From Rhizobiaceae bacterium (GTDB lineage: Bacteria > Pseudomonadota > Alphaproteobacteria > Rhizobiales > Rhizobiaceae), in assembly GCA_019635755.1 (NCBI GenBank), contig JAHBYW010000004.1, positions 124,001 through 188,000 on the forward strand: 64,000 nucleotides of DNA. Direction: 5' to 3'. The notes beneath the pieces are model-generated. The model ran no database searches. It was not told where the DNA came from and saw only the letters and a list, made by a program, of their open reading frames with translations. How positions within the stretch are numbered: the first letter of the stretch is position 1; each line of letters begins with the position of its first letter. Below are positions 35,217 through 44,544 of the stretch, in pieces. The position numbers and the translations under genes were made by a program.

Positions 35217-35848
35217 TGACCGCTCACGACTACATCCGCGACGGCAACGCGATCTACGAGAAGTCCTTCGCGATCATCCGCACCGAGGCCGATCTGTCGC
35301 GCTTTTCGCCCGCCGAGGCCGACGTCGCGGTGCGCATGATCCACGCCTGCGGGCAGGTGGAGGCGGCGCGTTTCTTCGAGTTCTCGCCCGGTTTCGTCGA
35401 AGCGGCGCGGTCCGCGCTGGCGGCCGGCGCGCCGATCCTCTGCGACGCCGAGATGGTGGCGCATGGCGTGACGCGGGCGCGCCTGCCCTCCGGCAACGAG
35501 GTGATCTGCACGCTTCGCGATCCGCGCACGCTGACGCTGGCAGAAACGGTGGGCAACACGCGCTCGGCCGCCGCACTGGAGCTCTGGCGCGACCGGCTGG
35601 CCGGCGCGGTGGTCGCCATCGGCAATGCGCCGACGGCTTTGTTTTACCTGCTGGACATGCTGGCCGCAGGAGCGCCGAAGCCGGCGGCGATCATCGGCAT
35701 GCCTGTCGGCTTCGTCGGCGCGGCGGAATCGAAAGACGCACTCGCCGCGAGCACCCTCGGCATCCCCTGGGCTGTCGTGCGCGGCCGCATGGGCGGATCG
35801 GCGATGACCGCGGCTGCACTCAACGCGCTCGCGAGGCCCGGCCTGTGA
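35216..35848 (+). CDS. cobH: Precorrin-8X methylmutase
   Basis: A 210-residue enzyme that moves a methyl group from C11 to C12, giving hydrogenobyrinic acid. The conserved catalytic His is in VAVRMIHACGQVEAA, and later blocks are PILCDAEMVAHGVTRARLP, AVVAIGNAPTALFYLL and IIGMPVGFVGAAESKDAL. Length and motifs match the family. It overlaps cobG by one base and cobI by four. Confidence 0.96.
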   Translation: MTAHDYIRDGNAIYEKSFAIIRTEADLSRFSPAEADVAVRMIHACGQVEAARFFEFSPGFVEAARSALAAGAPILCDAEMVAHGVTRARLPSGNEVICTLRDPRTLTLAETVGNTRSAAALELWRDRLAGAVVAIGNAPTALFYLLDMLAAGAPKPAAIIGMPVGFVGAAESKDALAASTLGIPWAVVRGRMGGSAMTAAALNALARPGL

Positions 35849-36582
35849 GCACGCCCGCCAGCGGCCGTCTGATCGGCGTGGGCACGGGTCCGGGCGATCC
35901 GGAACTGCTGACGCTGAAGGCTGCCCGCGCGCTGGCGGCTGCCGATGTCGTCGCGCATTTCGCCAAGCGGGGGAATGACAGCAATGCGCGCGGCATCGTC
36001 GCCGGGCATTTGCGGCCGGGGGTGATCGAGCTTCCCCTGCTTTATCCCGTAACCACCGAGATCGACAAAACCCACGACGACTACCGGACGGCGATCGGCA
36101 AATTCTACGAGGACTCCGCCGAGGCGGTCGCCGCGCATCTGCAGGCCGGTCGCACGGTCGCGGTGCTGTCGGAGGGCGATCCGCTCTTCTACGGCTCGTA
36201 CATGCATCTCCACGTGCGTCTCGCGGACCGGTTCCCGACCGAGGTGATTGCCGGCATCACCGCGATGTCCGGCGCCTGGTCGGGGTCGGGACTTCCGATC
36301 ACGCAGGGCGACGACGTCTTGACCGTGCTGCCCGGAACGCTGCCGGAAGCGGAGCTCTTGCGCCGGCTCGCCGACACCGACGCTGCGGTCATCATGAAGG
36401 TCGGACGCAATCTGCCGAAAATCCGTCGTGCGCTGGAGGGGGTCGGGTTGCTGGACCGGGCGCTCTATGTCGAGCGCGCAACGATGGCGAACACGCGGAC
36501 CATGCGCCTTGCCGACAAGGCGGACGACGGCGCGCCCTATTTCTCCATCGTGCTGGTGCCTGGCTGGGAGGCGCGGCGATGA
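35845..36582 (+). CDS. cobI: Precorrin-2 C20-methyltransferase
   Basis: A 245-residue SAM-dependent methyltransferase of the tetrapyrrole methylase family. The N-terminal GVGTGPGDPELLTLKAARAL is diagnostic, with VAVLSEGDPLFYGSYMHL, VIAGITAMSGAW and VLPGTLPEAEL. Family markers, notably the GDPLFYGSYMHL segment, place it with CobI/CbiL. Start GTG 35845 overlaps the cobH stop; the stop overlaps cobJ by four bases. Confidence 0.95.
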   Translation: MSTPASGRLIGVGTGPGDPELLTLKAARALAAADVVAHFAKRGNDSNARGIVAGHLRPGVIELPLLYPVTTEIDKTHDDYRTAIGKFYEDSAEAVAAHLQAGRTVAVLSEGDPLFYGSYMHLHVRLADRFPTEVIAGITAMSGAWSGSGLPITQGDDVLTVLPGTLPEAELLRRLADTDAAVIMKVGRNLPKIRRALEGVGLLDRALYVERATMANTRTMRLADKADDGAPYFSIVLVPGWEARR

Positions 36583-37343
36583 GCGGCCGGCTGTTCGTCA
36601 TCGGGCTCGGGCCCGGAAATCCCGATCAGGTCACGCCGGAGGCCATTAACGCCGTCGCCGCGGCGACGGAGTTCTTCGGCTACGGCCCCTACCTCGACCG
36701 GCTGACGCTGTTACCCGGACAGGTGCGCCACGCCTCGGACAATCGAGAGGAACTGTCCCGCGCCAAAGCTGCGCTGACGCGTGCCGCCGAGGGAATCGAT
36801 GTGGCGGTCGTGTCCGGCGGTGATCCCGGCGTGTTCGCCATGGCGGCGGCGGTGTGCGAGGCGATCGACGCCGGACCGGTCGCATGGCGCGAAATCGAGC
36901 TCGTCGTCGTTCCGGGCGTGACCGCGATGCTGGCCGTCGCCGCGCGCGCCGGCGCGCCGCTTGGCCATGACTTCTGCGCCATCTCGCTCTCCGACAATCT
37001 GAAGCCCTGGCCGCTGGTGGAACGGCGGCTCGACGCGGCGGCTCGCGCGGGCTTCGTCATCGCGCTCTACAATCCCATCAGCCGGGCGCGGCCGTGGCAG
37101 CTGGGCAAGGCCTTCGAGCTGCTGCGGCGGGCCCTGCCCGGCAGCGTCCCGGTGATTTTCGGCCGTGCCGCCGGGCGGCCGGACGAGCGCATCGAGGTCG
37201 TTTCCCTGGCGGACGCCGCCGCGGCCCGGGCCGACATGGCGACCTGCGTCATCATCGGCTCGGTCGAGACGCGCATCGTTGAACGGCCGGGCAAGCCGGC
37301 GCTGGTCTATTCGCCGCGCTTCGCCAGCGAGGCGGCCAGATGA
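36579..37343 (+). CDS. cobJ: Precorrin-3B C17-methyltransferase
   Basis: A 254-residue SAM-dependent methyltransferase that also drives ring contraction. Motifs are GLGPGNPDQVTPEAINAV, FFGYGPYLDRL, VVSGGDPGVFAMAAAV, VVPGVTAMLAVAARAGAP and FVIALYNPISRARPWQL, which set it apart from the other methylases here. It is coupled to cobI by an overlap. Its last 37 bases overlap the 3' end of cobK on the other strand, so the two transcripts are complementary there. Confidence 0.95.
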   Translation: MSGRLFVIGLGPGNPDQVTPEAINAVAAATEFFGYGPYLDRLTLLPGQVRHASDNREELSRAKAALTRAAEGIDVAVVSGGDPGVFAMAAAVCEAIDAGPVAWREIELVVVPGVTAMLAVAARAGAPLGHDFCAISLSDNLKPWPLVERRLDAAARAGFVIALYNPISRARPWQLGKAFELLRRALPGSVPVIFGRAAGRPDERIEVVSLADAAAARADMATCVIIGSVETRIVERPGKPALVYSPRFASEAAR

Positions 37344-38080
37344 TCGATCATCGCAAGCGCCTCCTCCATGGTCGGCGCGGACGGAACGTCGGGCAGTGGC
37401 GGCCGGCGGATCATCAGCACGGGTATGGCCAATTCGCGTGCCGCGACGAGCTTGCCGACGGTCGCTTCGCCGCCGCTGTTCTTGCAGACGACGACGTGGA
37501 TGCGCTCGTCTCGGAAGAGGTCGCGTTCGTCGGCCACGCCGAACGGGCCACGGCCGATGATGTAGCGCACGTCCGGCAGGTCGAGCGGTGGCTCGACCGG
37601 ATCGACGCTGCGGATCAGGTAGGAATGCCGGGGCACGCGCTCGAACGGCGCGAGTTCCTGGCGGCCGAGCGCGAGGAAGACGCGGCGCTGAGCGTCGCAA
37701 GACAGGGCCTCCGCGGCCTCGGTCGCGCTCGCCACGTCCGTCCAGCGGTCGCCGGGTTGAGCGAGCCAAGGCACGCGGCGCAGCGCCAGGATCGTCACGC
37801 CGGCAAGCCTCGCTGCCTTGGCCGCGTTGCGCGAAATCTGAGCGGCGTAGGGGTGCGTGGCGTCGACCAGCATGTCGACGCGGTTGTCGGCGAGATAAGC
37901 CGCGAGGCCATCAGCGCCTCCGAACCCGCCGACGCGCACCGGCACGGGGTGCAGCACCGGCGTCTGCGTGCGCCCGGCAAGCGACAGCGTCACGTCAAGA
38001 TCGGCGCGTCCCGCAAGCGCTCCAGCGAGCTGGCGCGCCTCGGTCGTGCCGCCGAGGATCATGATGCGGGTCTTCGCCAT
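37307..38080 (-). CDS. cobK: Precorrin-6A reductase
   Basis: A 257-residue NADPH-dependent reductase. The N-terminal ILGGTTEARQLAGALAG is the conserved start of the family; VDATHPYAAQISRNAA and LALGRQELAPFE follow. It is encoded on the minus strand inside the plus-strand cobG-cobM run. ATG 38080 shares a CATG with cobL, and the 3' end overlaps cobJ by 37 bases. It therefore needs a promoter within cobL or read-through from cbiD farther along the minus strand. Confidence 0.94.
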   Translation of the reverse strand: MAKTRIMILGGTTEARQLAGALAGRADLDVTLSLAGRTQTPVLHPVPVRVGGFGGADGLAAYLADNRVDMLVDATHPYAAQISRNAAKAARLAGVTILALRRVPWLAQPGDRWTDVASATEAAEALSCDAQRRVFLALGRQELAPFERVPRHSYLIRSVDPVEPPLDLPDVRYIIGRGPFGVADERDLFRDERIHVVVCKNSGGEATVGKLVAARELAIPVLMIRRPPLPDVPSAPTMEEALAMIDHLAASLAKRGE

Positions 38081-39308
38081 GTCGGGTGAAGCTCTATCAG
38101 GCCGCCGCTGGCTGTCCATCGTCGGCATCGGTGAAGACGGGGTGGCCGGCCTGTCCGACGCAGCCAAGGCGGCCATCTCCGGCGCTGAATTCGTTATTGG
38201 CGGCCGGCGGCATCTGGCGCTGGCAAATCAACTGATCCGGGGTGAGGCGACAGCGTGGCCGGTGCCCTTCGATCCGGAGATGCAAGCGGTGCGCGGCATG
38301 GCCGGCCGCAAGGTCTGCGTGCTGGCGTCCGGCGACCCTTTCCTGCACGGCGTCGGCGCCACGATCGCGCGCATCGTTCCGCTTGCCGAATTCGTCGCTT
38401 TGCCGGCTCCTTCCGCCTTCAGCCTCGCGGCGTCGCGGCTGGGCTGGGCGCTGCAGGACGTCGAGACCATATCGCTCCATGGAAGGCCGATGAGCCTGAT
38501 CCTGCCGCTGCTGCATCCGGGGCGGCGTGTCATCGCGCTTACCTCGGACGGCCATGGCCCGGCCGCGCTGGCGGCGCAGCTCGCCGAGAATGGCTTCGGC
38601 GGCTCGGTCATGACGGTGCTGGAGGCGCTTGGCGGTCCCGATGAACGCATCTCGGTGCGCCGTGCCGACGCGTTCGACATCGCCAGAGTGAACCCGCTGA
38701 ACGTTGTGGCCGTCGAGGTGATGGCATCAGCCGGCGCGCGCGTGCAGCCGCTCGCCGCCGGCCTTGCCGACGATCTCTTCGAGCACGATGGCCAGATCAC
38801 CAAGCGCGAGGTTCGCGCAGTCACGCTATCGGCGCTGGCGCCACGCCGGGGCGAGCTTCTCTGGGACGTAGGCGCGGGCTCCGGCTCGGTCGGCATCGAA
38901 TGGATGCTGGCCGATCCGTCGGTGCGCGCCGTCGCCGTCGAGGCCGACCCCGTTCGGGCAGCACGGATCGGCCGCAATGCTGAGCGGTTCGGCGTGCCGG
39001 GGCTGGACGTCGTGGAGGGCCGGGCACCTGACGTTCTGCCCGCCCTGCCCTCACCCGATGCGATCTTCATCGGCGGCGGTGGCAGCGACGAAGGCGTTCT
39101 GGACACCGCGATGGCGGCGTTGAAACACGGTGGCCGGCTGGTTGCCAATGCGGTGACCCTCGAGATGGAGCAGGTGCTGCTGCACGCGCGTGCAAGTCTG
39201 GGCGGCGAGCTGACGCGGATCGGCATCGCACGGGCCGAGCCGGTCGGCTCGATGATCGGCTGGAGATCGGCCATGCCGGTGACGCAATGGGTTTGGACAA
39301 AGCGATGA
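38079..39308 (+). CDS. cobL: Precorrin-6Y C5,15-methyltransferase (decarboxylating)
   Basis: A 409-residue bifunctional enzyme formed by fusion of CbiE and CbiT type domains. The N-terminal methylase domain begins [21 protein letters not shown] with [15 protein letters not shown]. The C-terminal Rossmann methyltransferase has [17 protein letters not shown] near residue 260 and [12 protein letters not shown]. It methylates C5 and C15 and removes the C12 acetate carboxyl. ATG 38079 shares its CATG with the cobK start; the stop overlaps cobE. Confidence 0.95.
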   Translation: MSGEALSGRRWLSIVGIGEDGVAGLSDAAKAAISGAEFVIGGRRHLALANQLIRGEATAWPVPFDPEMQAVRGMAGRKVCVLASGDPFLHGVGATIARIVPLAEFVALPAPSAFSLAASRLGWALQDVETISLHGRPMSLILPLLHPGRRVIALTSDGHGPAALAAQLAENGFGGSVMTVLEALGGPDERISVRRADAFDIARVNPLNVVAVEVMASAGARVQPLAAGLADDLFEHDGQITKREVRAVTLSALAPRRGELLWDVGAGSGSVGIEWMLADPSVRAVAVEADPVRAARIGRNAERFGVPGLDVVEGRAPDVLPALPSPDAIFIGGGGSDEGVLDTAMAALKHGGRLVANAVTLEMEQVLLHARASLGGELTRIGIARAEPVGSMIGWRSAMPVTQWVWTKR

Positions 39309-39691
39309 TCGTCGCCGGCATCGGCTGCCGCAAGGGTGCGACAACCGCCTCGGTCGTCGCCGCCATCCATGCCGCGCTCTCGGCGCGCGAACTTGGCGTC
39401 TCGGCGCTCGGGGGCCTGGCGACGCTGGCTGCCAAGCGCGACGAAGCCGGCATCGTGGCCGCGGCGAAGGCACTGTCGCTGGACCTGATCGTCGTCAACG
39501 AGGACGCCGCAGCAATGGCCGATCCGCGAGCGATCTCACATTCCTCGGCTTCGCTCGCCGCAACAGGCACGCGCTCGGCGTCGGAGACAGCGGCGCTCGC
39601 CGCCGCCGGGCCGTCCAGCCGGCTGCTCGCGCCCCGTCTCGTGCTGGGCGATGTCACCTGCGCGCTCGCTGCCAGCGGAGACGTGCCGTGA
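39305..39691 (+). CDS. cobE: CobE / CbiG C-terminal domain protein
   Basis: A 128-residue protein with the family start [20 protein letters not shown], then [18 protein letters not shown] and [14 protein letters not shown]. CobE matches the C-terminal part of CbiG. It is required for cobalamin production in Pseudomonas denitrificans but its exact reaction is unclear; binding of a pathway intermediate has been proposed. I prefer ATG 39305, which overlaps the cobL stop (ATGA); ATG 39287 would add six residues. It overlaps cobM by four bases. Confidence 0.88.
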   Translation: MIVAGIGCRKGATTASVVAAIHAALSARELGVSALGGLATLAAKRDEAGIVAAAKALSLDLIVVNEDAAAMADPRAISHSSASLAATGTRSASETAALAAAGPSSRLLAPRLVLGDVTCALAASGDVP

Positions 39692-40449
39692 CCGTGCACT
39701 TCATCGGCGCGGGCCCTGGCGCGGCCGACCTGATCACCGTGCGCGGCCGCGATCTGATCGCGCGCTGTCCAGTCTGCCTCTATGCCGGGTCGATCGTGCC
39801 GACCGAACTGCTGGATCACTGCCCGCCCGGCGCGCGCAAGGTCGACACCGCGCCGATGTCGCTGGACGAGATCGAGGCGGAGTGCCGCGCGGCCCACGCC
39901 GCAGGCCAGGACGTGGCGCGGCTGCATTCCGGCGACCTGTCGATCTGGAGCGCCGTCGCCGAGCAGATCGCGCGCCTGGAGAACCATGGCATACCCTACA
40001 CACTGACGCCCGGCGTGCCCGCCTTTGCGGCTGCCGCCGCGGCGCTCAAGCGCGAGCTGACAGTCCCTGAACTGGCGCAGAGCCTCGTTCTCACCCGTGT
40101 GTCCGGCCGCGCCTCGCCGATGCCCGCGCGCGAGACGCTGGCAGGGTTCGGGCGGACCGGTGCGACGCTCGCCATTCATCTCGCCATCCACGCGCTGGAC
40201 CGTATCGTCGCGGAACTGACACCACTCTATGGTCCGGACTGTCCGGTCGCGATCGTGGCGGACGCATCACGGCCAACCGAGCGCGTCGTGCGCGGCACAC
40301 TGTCGACGATCGAGGCAGCCGTGGCCGAAAATCCGATCGAGCGCACCGCGATCGTTTTCGTCGGGCGGACTCTGACCGGCAAGATAGGGAGGGAAAGCGC
40401 TCTCTATGATGCCGGCTATCAGCGCCGCTTCAGGGGCCGCGATTCATGA
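39688..40449 (+). CDS. cobM: Precorrin-4 C11-methyltransferase
   Basis: A 253-residue SAM-dependent methyltransferase. The N-terminus [20 protein letters not shown] and the segment [18 protein letters not shown] are typical of CobM/CbiF, as are [16 protein letters not shown] and [15 protein letters not shown]. Start GTG 39688 overlaps the cobE stop. Its last 31 bases overlap the end of cbiD on the opposite strand. This is the last gene of the continuous plus-strand run from cobN before the inverted cbiD. Confidence 0.95.
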   Translation: MTVHFIGAGPGAADLITVRGRDLIARCPVCLYAGSIVPTELLDHCPPGARKVDTAPMSLDEIEAECRAAHAAGQDVARLHSGDLSIWSAVAEQIARLENHGIPYTLTPGVPAFAAAAAALKRELTVPELAQSLVLTRVSGRASPMPARETLAGFGRTGATLAIHLAIHALDRIVAELTPLYGPDCPVAIVADASRPTERVVRGTLSTIEAAVAENPIERTAIVFVGRTLTGKIGRESALYDAGYQRRFRGRDS

Positions 40450-41534
40450 TCGCCCGGATGAAAGCCGGACTGGCCGAGCAGCGTGCCCTCGCGGTCGAAA
40501 ACGAGGATTTCGAGCTGAACGCCGGGGTTGCGCAGGACACCCGCCGCCGTCTTCCAGGCATCGGCGGCGATTGCGTCGCCAAGCGCGACGCCGCCCTCGC
40601 GGGCGATGGAAAAGGCCTCCGCGACCGTGTTCGCCGTCCTGATGCGATGCCCGGCGTCGCTGCCGGGCGCCAGCTTTTCCGCCGTCGCCGCCAGCACGTC
40701 GAGATCGGCGGCGCCGCGCTTGGAATGCAGGTCGAGCATGCCCTGCGCGAGCTTGGTCATCTTCGCCACCCCGCCCGCTACCGTCACACGCTCGACAGGA
40801 TGCGCGCGGATATACTTGAGCATCCCGCCGACGAAATCGCCCATGTCGATCAGCGCAACCTCCGGCAGGCCGTGATGCTTTTGGACGGCCCCTTCGGAGG
40901 CGGAGCCGGTCGCCCCCGCGACATGGGTCAGCCCGGCGCCGAGCGCCACGTCGATGCCGCGATGGATCGAGTGGATCCATGCGGAGCAGGAATAGGGAAT
41001 GACGATCCCGGTCGTTCCCAGGATCGAGATGCCGCCCAGGATGCCCAGACGACCGTTCAGCGTCTTCGTCGCGATCGCCTCGCCGTCGGGAACGGAGATT
41101 TCCACCTCGAAGTCCCCTCCCTCCCCGGCCACCTCGGCGATCGCCGCCGCGATCATCTTTCGAGGCATGGGATTGATGGCCGGCTCGCCGGGCGGCATCG
41201 GCAGGCCGGGTCGGGTCACGGTGCCGACGCCGGGTCCGGCCCTGAAGGTGATGCCTGTTCCCGCCATACCGCGGCGGACCGTGCTGACGATGGTGGCGCC
41301 ATGCGTGACGTCGGGATCGTCGCCTGCGTCCTTGACGATGGCAGCGCTCGCCGACTGCCCTGCCAGATCATGTCCTGCGAGCGCGAAGGCCGGGGTCTGG
41401 CCGCCGGGCAGCGTGATCGTCACCGGGTCCGGAAACTCGCCCTTCAGCAGCGCGGCGCACGCCGCTTTCGCGGCAGCGGCGGCGCAGGCTCCCGTGGTCC
41501 ATCCGCGACGGAGCGGAGACTGTTCTTCGGACAT
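40419..41534 (-). CDS. cbiD: Cobalt-precorrin-5B C1-methyltransferase (CbiD-type)
   Basis: A 371-residue protein with the family start [34 protein letters not shown] and a C-terminal [20 protein letters not shown]. CbiD was described in the anaerobic pathway as the C1-methyltransferase. Here it lies with CobG and other aerobic-pathway genes, and no CobF was found, so it probably does the C1 methylation and deacylation step in this organism. It is encoded antisense between cobM (31-bp overlap of 3' ends) and cobA (53 bp between divergent starts). I chose ATG 41534 over a longer in-frame start because it places the family start near residue 10. Confidence 0.92.
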   Translation of the reverse strand: MSEEQSPLRRGWTTGACAAAAAKAACAALLKGEFPDPVTITLPGGQTPAFALAGHDLAGQSASAAIVKDAGDDPDVTHGATIVSTVRRGMAGTGITFRAGPGVGTVTRPGLPMPPGEPAINPMPRKMIAAAIAEVAGEGGDFEVEISVPDGEAIATKTLNGRLGILGGISILGTTGIVIPYSCSAWIHSIHRGIDVALGAGLTHVAGATGSASEGAVQKHHGLPEVALIDMGDFVGGMLKYIRAHPVERVTVAGGVAKMTKLAQGMLDLHSKRGAADLDVLAATAEKLAPGSDAGHRIRTANTVAEAFSIAREGGVALGDAIAADAWKTAAGVLRNPGVQLEILVFDREGTLLGQSGFHPGDHESRPLKRR

Positions 41535-41587
41535 TCCATGACCTATAGGACGGGCAATGCGCCGGGTCACGGCGAAAAGGATCGGCG

Positions 41588-42394
41588 ATGAGCCTGAACG
41601 AGGCCATCCAGCGGCTTCGGCCGGAACTGAAAGCCTTCGAACCGGGGCATGTTTGGCTTGCCGGCGCAGGGCCGGGCGACCGGGGCTCGCTGACGCTCGA
41701 CGTGATTTCGGCCCTCTCCCACGCTGACGCCATCGTCTATGACGCGCTGGTCGACCCGTCCGTCCTGTCGGCCGCGCGAGAAGGCGCCGAGATCCATTTT
41801 GTCGGCAAGCGCGGCGGACAGGAATCGGCGCGCCAGGACGACATTACCGCGCTGCTGGTGCATCTGGCCGGCAAGCAGAAGCGCGTACTGAGGCTGAAGG
41901 GCGGCGACCCCTATATTTTTGGCCGCGGCGGCGAAGAGGCGCTGGCACTCGCGCAGGCCGGCATCCCGTTCCGCATCCTGACCGGGGTGACGTCGGCCTT
42001 CGGCGCGCTGGCCAGCGCCGGCATTCCGGCAACGATGCGGGGCATGAACAAGGCGGTCATCCTTGCGACGGGCCATGCGGCCGGCGCGGAGGACGATCTT
42101 GACTGGGCCGCGCTCGCTCGGACGGGTCAGCCCATCGTCGTCTATATGGGCCTGAAGAACCTGGAGACGATCGCGATCGCACTGCTCGAAGGCGGCCTGC
42201 CGGGTTCGACGCCCGTCGCCATCCTGATGGCGGCGACCACGCCCAACGAGCGCGTTCTGGTCTCCACCCTGGCCCGGGCGGCGGCGGATACCCGCGAAGC
42301 CCGTATCATATCCCCCGCCCTCATCGTCGTCGGCGACATCGTGTCGATGCGGGCAGAACTCACCGGCGACCGCGAGGCATCGCGCTCGGCATGA
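41588..42394 (+). CDS. cobA: Uroporphyrinogen-III C-methyltransferase
   Basis: A 268-residue SAM-dependent enzyme (SUMT) that makes precorrin-2, the entry to cobalamin (and possibly siroheme). The motifs are VWLAGAGPGDRGSLTLDVIS, IVYDALVDPSVL, VLRLKGGDPYIFGRGGEEAL, ILTGVTSAFGALASAGIP and PIVVYMGLKNL. An AAAAGGATCGGCG stretch before ATG 41588 provides the ribosome-binding site. The stop overlaps cobB by four bases. The 53-bp spacer to cbiD is the only place for a divergent promoter in this part. Confidence 0.95.
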   Translation: MSLNEAIQRLRPELKAFEPGHVWLAGAGPGDRGSLTLDVISALSHADAIVYDALVDPSVLSAAREGAEIHFVGKRGGQESARQDDITALLVHLAGKQKRVLRLKGGDPYIFGRGGEEALALAQAGIPFRILTGVTSAFGALASAGIPATMRGMNKAVILATGHAAGAEDDLDWAALARTGQPIVVYMGLKNLETIAIALLEGGLPGSTPVAILMAATTPNERVLVSTLARAAADTREARIISPALIVVGDIVSMRAELTGDREASRSA

Positions 42395-43704
42395 GTGCCC
42401 GGGGCCTCATCGTCGGGGCGCCGCGCTCCGGTTCCGGCAAGACGAGCGTCGCCATCGGCCTCATGCGCGCATTCGCCCAGCGGGGGCTCTCCGTCCGCGG
42501 CGCGAAGTCGGGTCCGGACTACATCGATCCCGGCTTTCACGCGGCGGCCACCGGGCTGCCGGGCGTGAACCTCGACAGCTGGGCGATGGCGCCTGATCTG
42601 CTCGACAGCCTCGCGGCACTGGCGGCCGGCGACACCGATCTCGTCGTCGTCGAAAGCGCCATGGGCCTCTTCGACGGCATCCCCGGCGAGCCGGGTCGTT
42701 CGGGATCGGCGGCCGACCTCGCCCGCCGTTACGGCCTGCCGGTTTTGCTGGTGCTCGACGTATCCGGCCAGTCGCAGACCGCCGCCGCCGTGGCACGCGG
42801 TTTCGCCGCCCATGATCCGGACGTGACGATCGCGGGCGTCGTGCTGAACCGCGTGGGCAGCGAGCGGCATCGAAAACTCTGTGCCGACGCCATCGAGGCC
42901 GCCGGTCTCCCGGTCGTGGGGTCGATCGCGCGCGATCCTCAGATGACGATGCCCGAGCGCCATCTCGGCTTGGTACAGGCGCAGGAACACGCGGCGCTCG
43001 GGCGGTTCATCGACAAGCTGGCGGACGTCATCGCCAGGTCGCTTGACCTCGACGCCGTGCTGAGGCTGACCGCACCGTTGGTGCCGTCGCCGGGCACCGT
43101 CGCGGCGGCGCTGCAACCGCCGGGGCAGCGCATCGCGGTCGCCAGCGACACCGCCTTCTCCTTCCTCTATCCGCATGTGGCCGGGCACTGGCGCAGGCAG
43201 GGTGCCGAACTCGTGCCATTCGCGCCACTGAACGACGAGGCGCCGCGCCCCGATTGCGACTTCTGCTGGCTGCCGGGCGGCTATCCCGAACTTTACGCCG
43301 GTCAGCTCGCCGCCCTCGAACGGTTCCGCGAGGGGGTGCGCCAGTTTGCCCGGACGAAGCCTGTCCATGGTGAATGCGGGGGCTTCATGGTGCTTGGCAA
43401 GTCGCTGGAGGACGCCAACGGCATCACTCACCCGATGCTGGGCCTGCTCGGCCATGCCACGAGCTTCGCCACGCGCAAGATGAACCTGGGCTACCGCCGC
43501 GCCAGGCTGCGCGCCGACGGCCCGCTCGGCCGCGCGGGACAGGTCGTGCGCGGCCACGAATTCCACTATGCTCGAACCGTCGCCGCGGGGAACGACCCGC
43601 CGATGGCCGACATCTCGGACGGGCAGAACCAGCCGATCGGCCCGTCCGGGGGGCGGCGCGGTCTGGTGTCCGGGACGTTCTTCCACGCGATCGCCCGGGG
43701 CTAG
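42391..43704 (+). CDS. cobB: Hydrogenobyrinic acid a,c-diamide synthase
   Basis: A 437-residue glutamine-dependent amidotransferase that amidates the a and c carboxylates before cobalt insertion. The N-terminal ATPase starts GLIVGAPRSGSGKTSVAIGL with GAKSGPDYIDPGFHAAATG. The C-terminal glutaminase domain has FCWLPGGYPELYAG and the nucleophile Cys in VHGECGGFMVLG. It overlaps cobA by four bases and is followed by 48 bp and then cobV. Confidence 0.95.
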   Translation: MSARGLIVGAPRSGSGKTSVAIGLMRAFAQRGLSVRGAKSGPDYIDPGFHAAATGLPGVNLDSWAMAPDLLDSLAALAAGDTDLVVVESAMGLFDGIPGEPGRSGSAADLARRYGLPVLLVLDVSGQSQTAAAVARGFAAHDPDVTIAGVVLNRVGSERHRKLCADAIEAAGLPVVGSIARDPQMTMPERHLGLVQAQEHAALGRFIDKLADVIARSLDLDAVLRLTAPLVPSPGTVAAALQPPGQRIAVASDTAFSFLYPHVAGHWRRQGAELVPFAPLNDEAPRPDCDFCWLPGGYPELYAGQLAALERFREGVRQFARTKPVHGECGGFMVLGKSLEDANGITHPMLGLLGHATSFATRKMNLGYRRARLRADGPLGRAGQVVRGHEFHYARTVAAGNDPPMADISDGQNQPIGPSGGRRGLVSGTFFHAIARG

Positions 43705-43752
43705 GACGATGGGCGGGAGCGGCGGCATGCGGAGCGATGTCGAGGTGGGCCG

Positions 43753-44523
43753 ATGGATGCCGAGAAGCTGCTGAAACAGGCCGTCGACGGCTTCGCCGCC
43801 TGCATCGCGTTCTATACGCGCATCCCGGCCGGGCGCTTTGCGCGGGAAGATACCGACTTCGCCGCGTCTCAATGGGCGACGCCGCTGGTGGGTCTGATCG
43901 TCGGCGTCATCGGCTGGTTCTTCTTCTGGCTGGCGCATGCGCTCGGCCTGCCGGCGAGCGTCTCTGCTGCCCTGTCGCTGTGCGCGATCCTGCTCGTCAC
44001 CGGCTGCCTGCATGAGGACGGCGTTGCCGACATGACCGACGCCTTCGGCGGCGGCCAGACACGTGAACGCAAGCTGGAGATCATGAAGGACAGCCGCAAC
44101 GGCACCTTCGGCGTCGTAGCGCTCATCATGGAGCTGCTGCTGCGCTGGGCGGCGATGGCGGCCCTGGTCAGGCCGGGCCTCGCCTTCTGGGGCCTCCTCG
44201 CGGCCCATGCCGGCTCGCGGGCACTGTTTCCGCTGTTCATGCACGCGGTGAGGCCGGCGAAGCCCACGGGCCTCGCTGCCGGCGTGGGTGCCGTGTCGAG
44301 CGACGTCGCGCTTTATTCCGCCGCGATCGGGGGCGCGATCCTTCTCGTGACGCTGGGCTTCTGGCCGGCTCTTGCGGCCGTGCTCGCGCTTGCCGTCTGG
44401 TTCTTCGGCCTGAAGGCGCTCTGCGAACGCCAGATCGGCGGCCACACCGGCGACGTGCTGGGCTCGCTCCAGCAGGGCGCCGAGATCATCCTGCTACTTG
44501 TCGCCTGCGCCAGTCTCGCCTGA
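43753..44523 (+). CDS. cobV: Adenosylcobinamide-GDP ribazoletransferase
   Basis: A 256-residue membrane protein (CobS in Salmonella; here called CobV because CobS in this pathway also names a chelatase subunit). It joins adenosylcobinamide-GDP and alpha-ribazole in the inner membrane. The hallmarks are AFYTRIPAGRFA, ILLVTGCLHEDGVADMTDAF with the metal-binding acidic residues, KLEIMKDSRNGTFGVVAL and KALCERQIGGHTGDVLGS. Six to seven hydrophobic segments are visible. It is followed 21 bp later by cobU. Confidence 0.95.
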   Translation: MDAEKLLKQAVDGFAACIAFYTRIPAGRFAREDTDFAASQWATPLVGLIVGVIGWFFFWLAHALGLPASVSAALSLCAILLVTGCLHEDGVADMTDAFGGGQTRERKLEIMKDSRNGTFGVVALIMELLLRWAAMAALVRPGLAFWGLLAAHAGSRALFPLFMHAVRPAKPTGLAAGVGAVSSDVALYSAAIGGAILLVTLGFWPALAAVLALAVWFFGLKALCERQIGGHTGDVLGSLQQGAEIILLLVACASLA

Positions 44524-44544
44524 GCGCCCTACCCGGAGTCTTCC

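Noticed and set aside
42142-44445. A 767-residue open frame antisense to cobA, cobB and cobV
   Set aside because: Highly Arg/Gly/Ala-rich, with no recognisable domain, and covered by three confident genes on the other strand.
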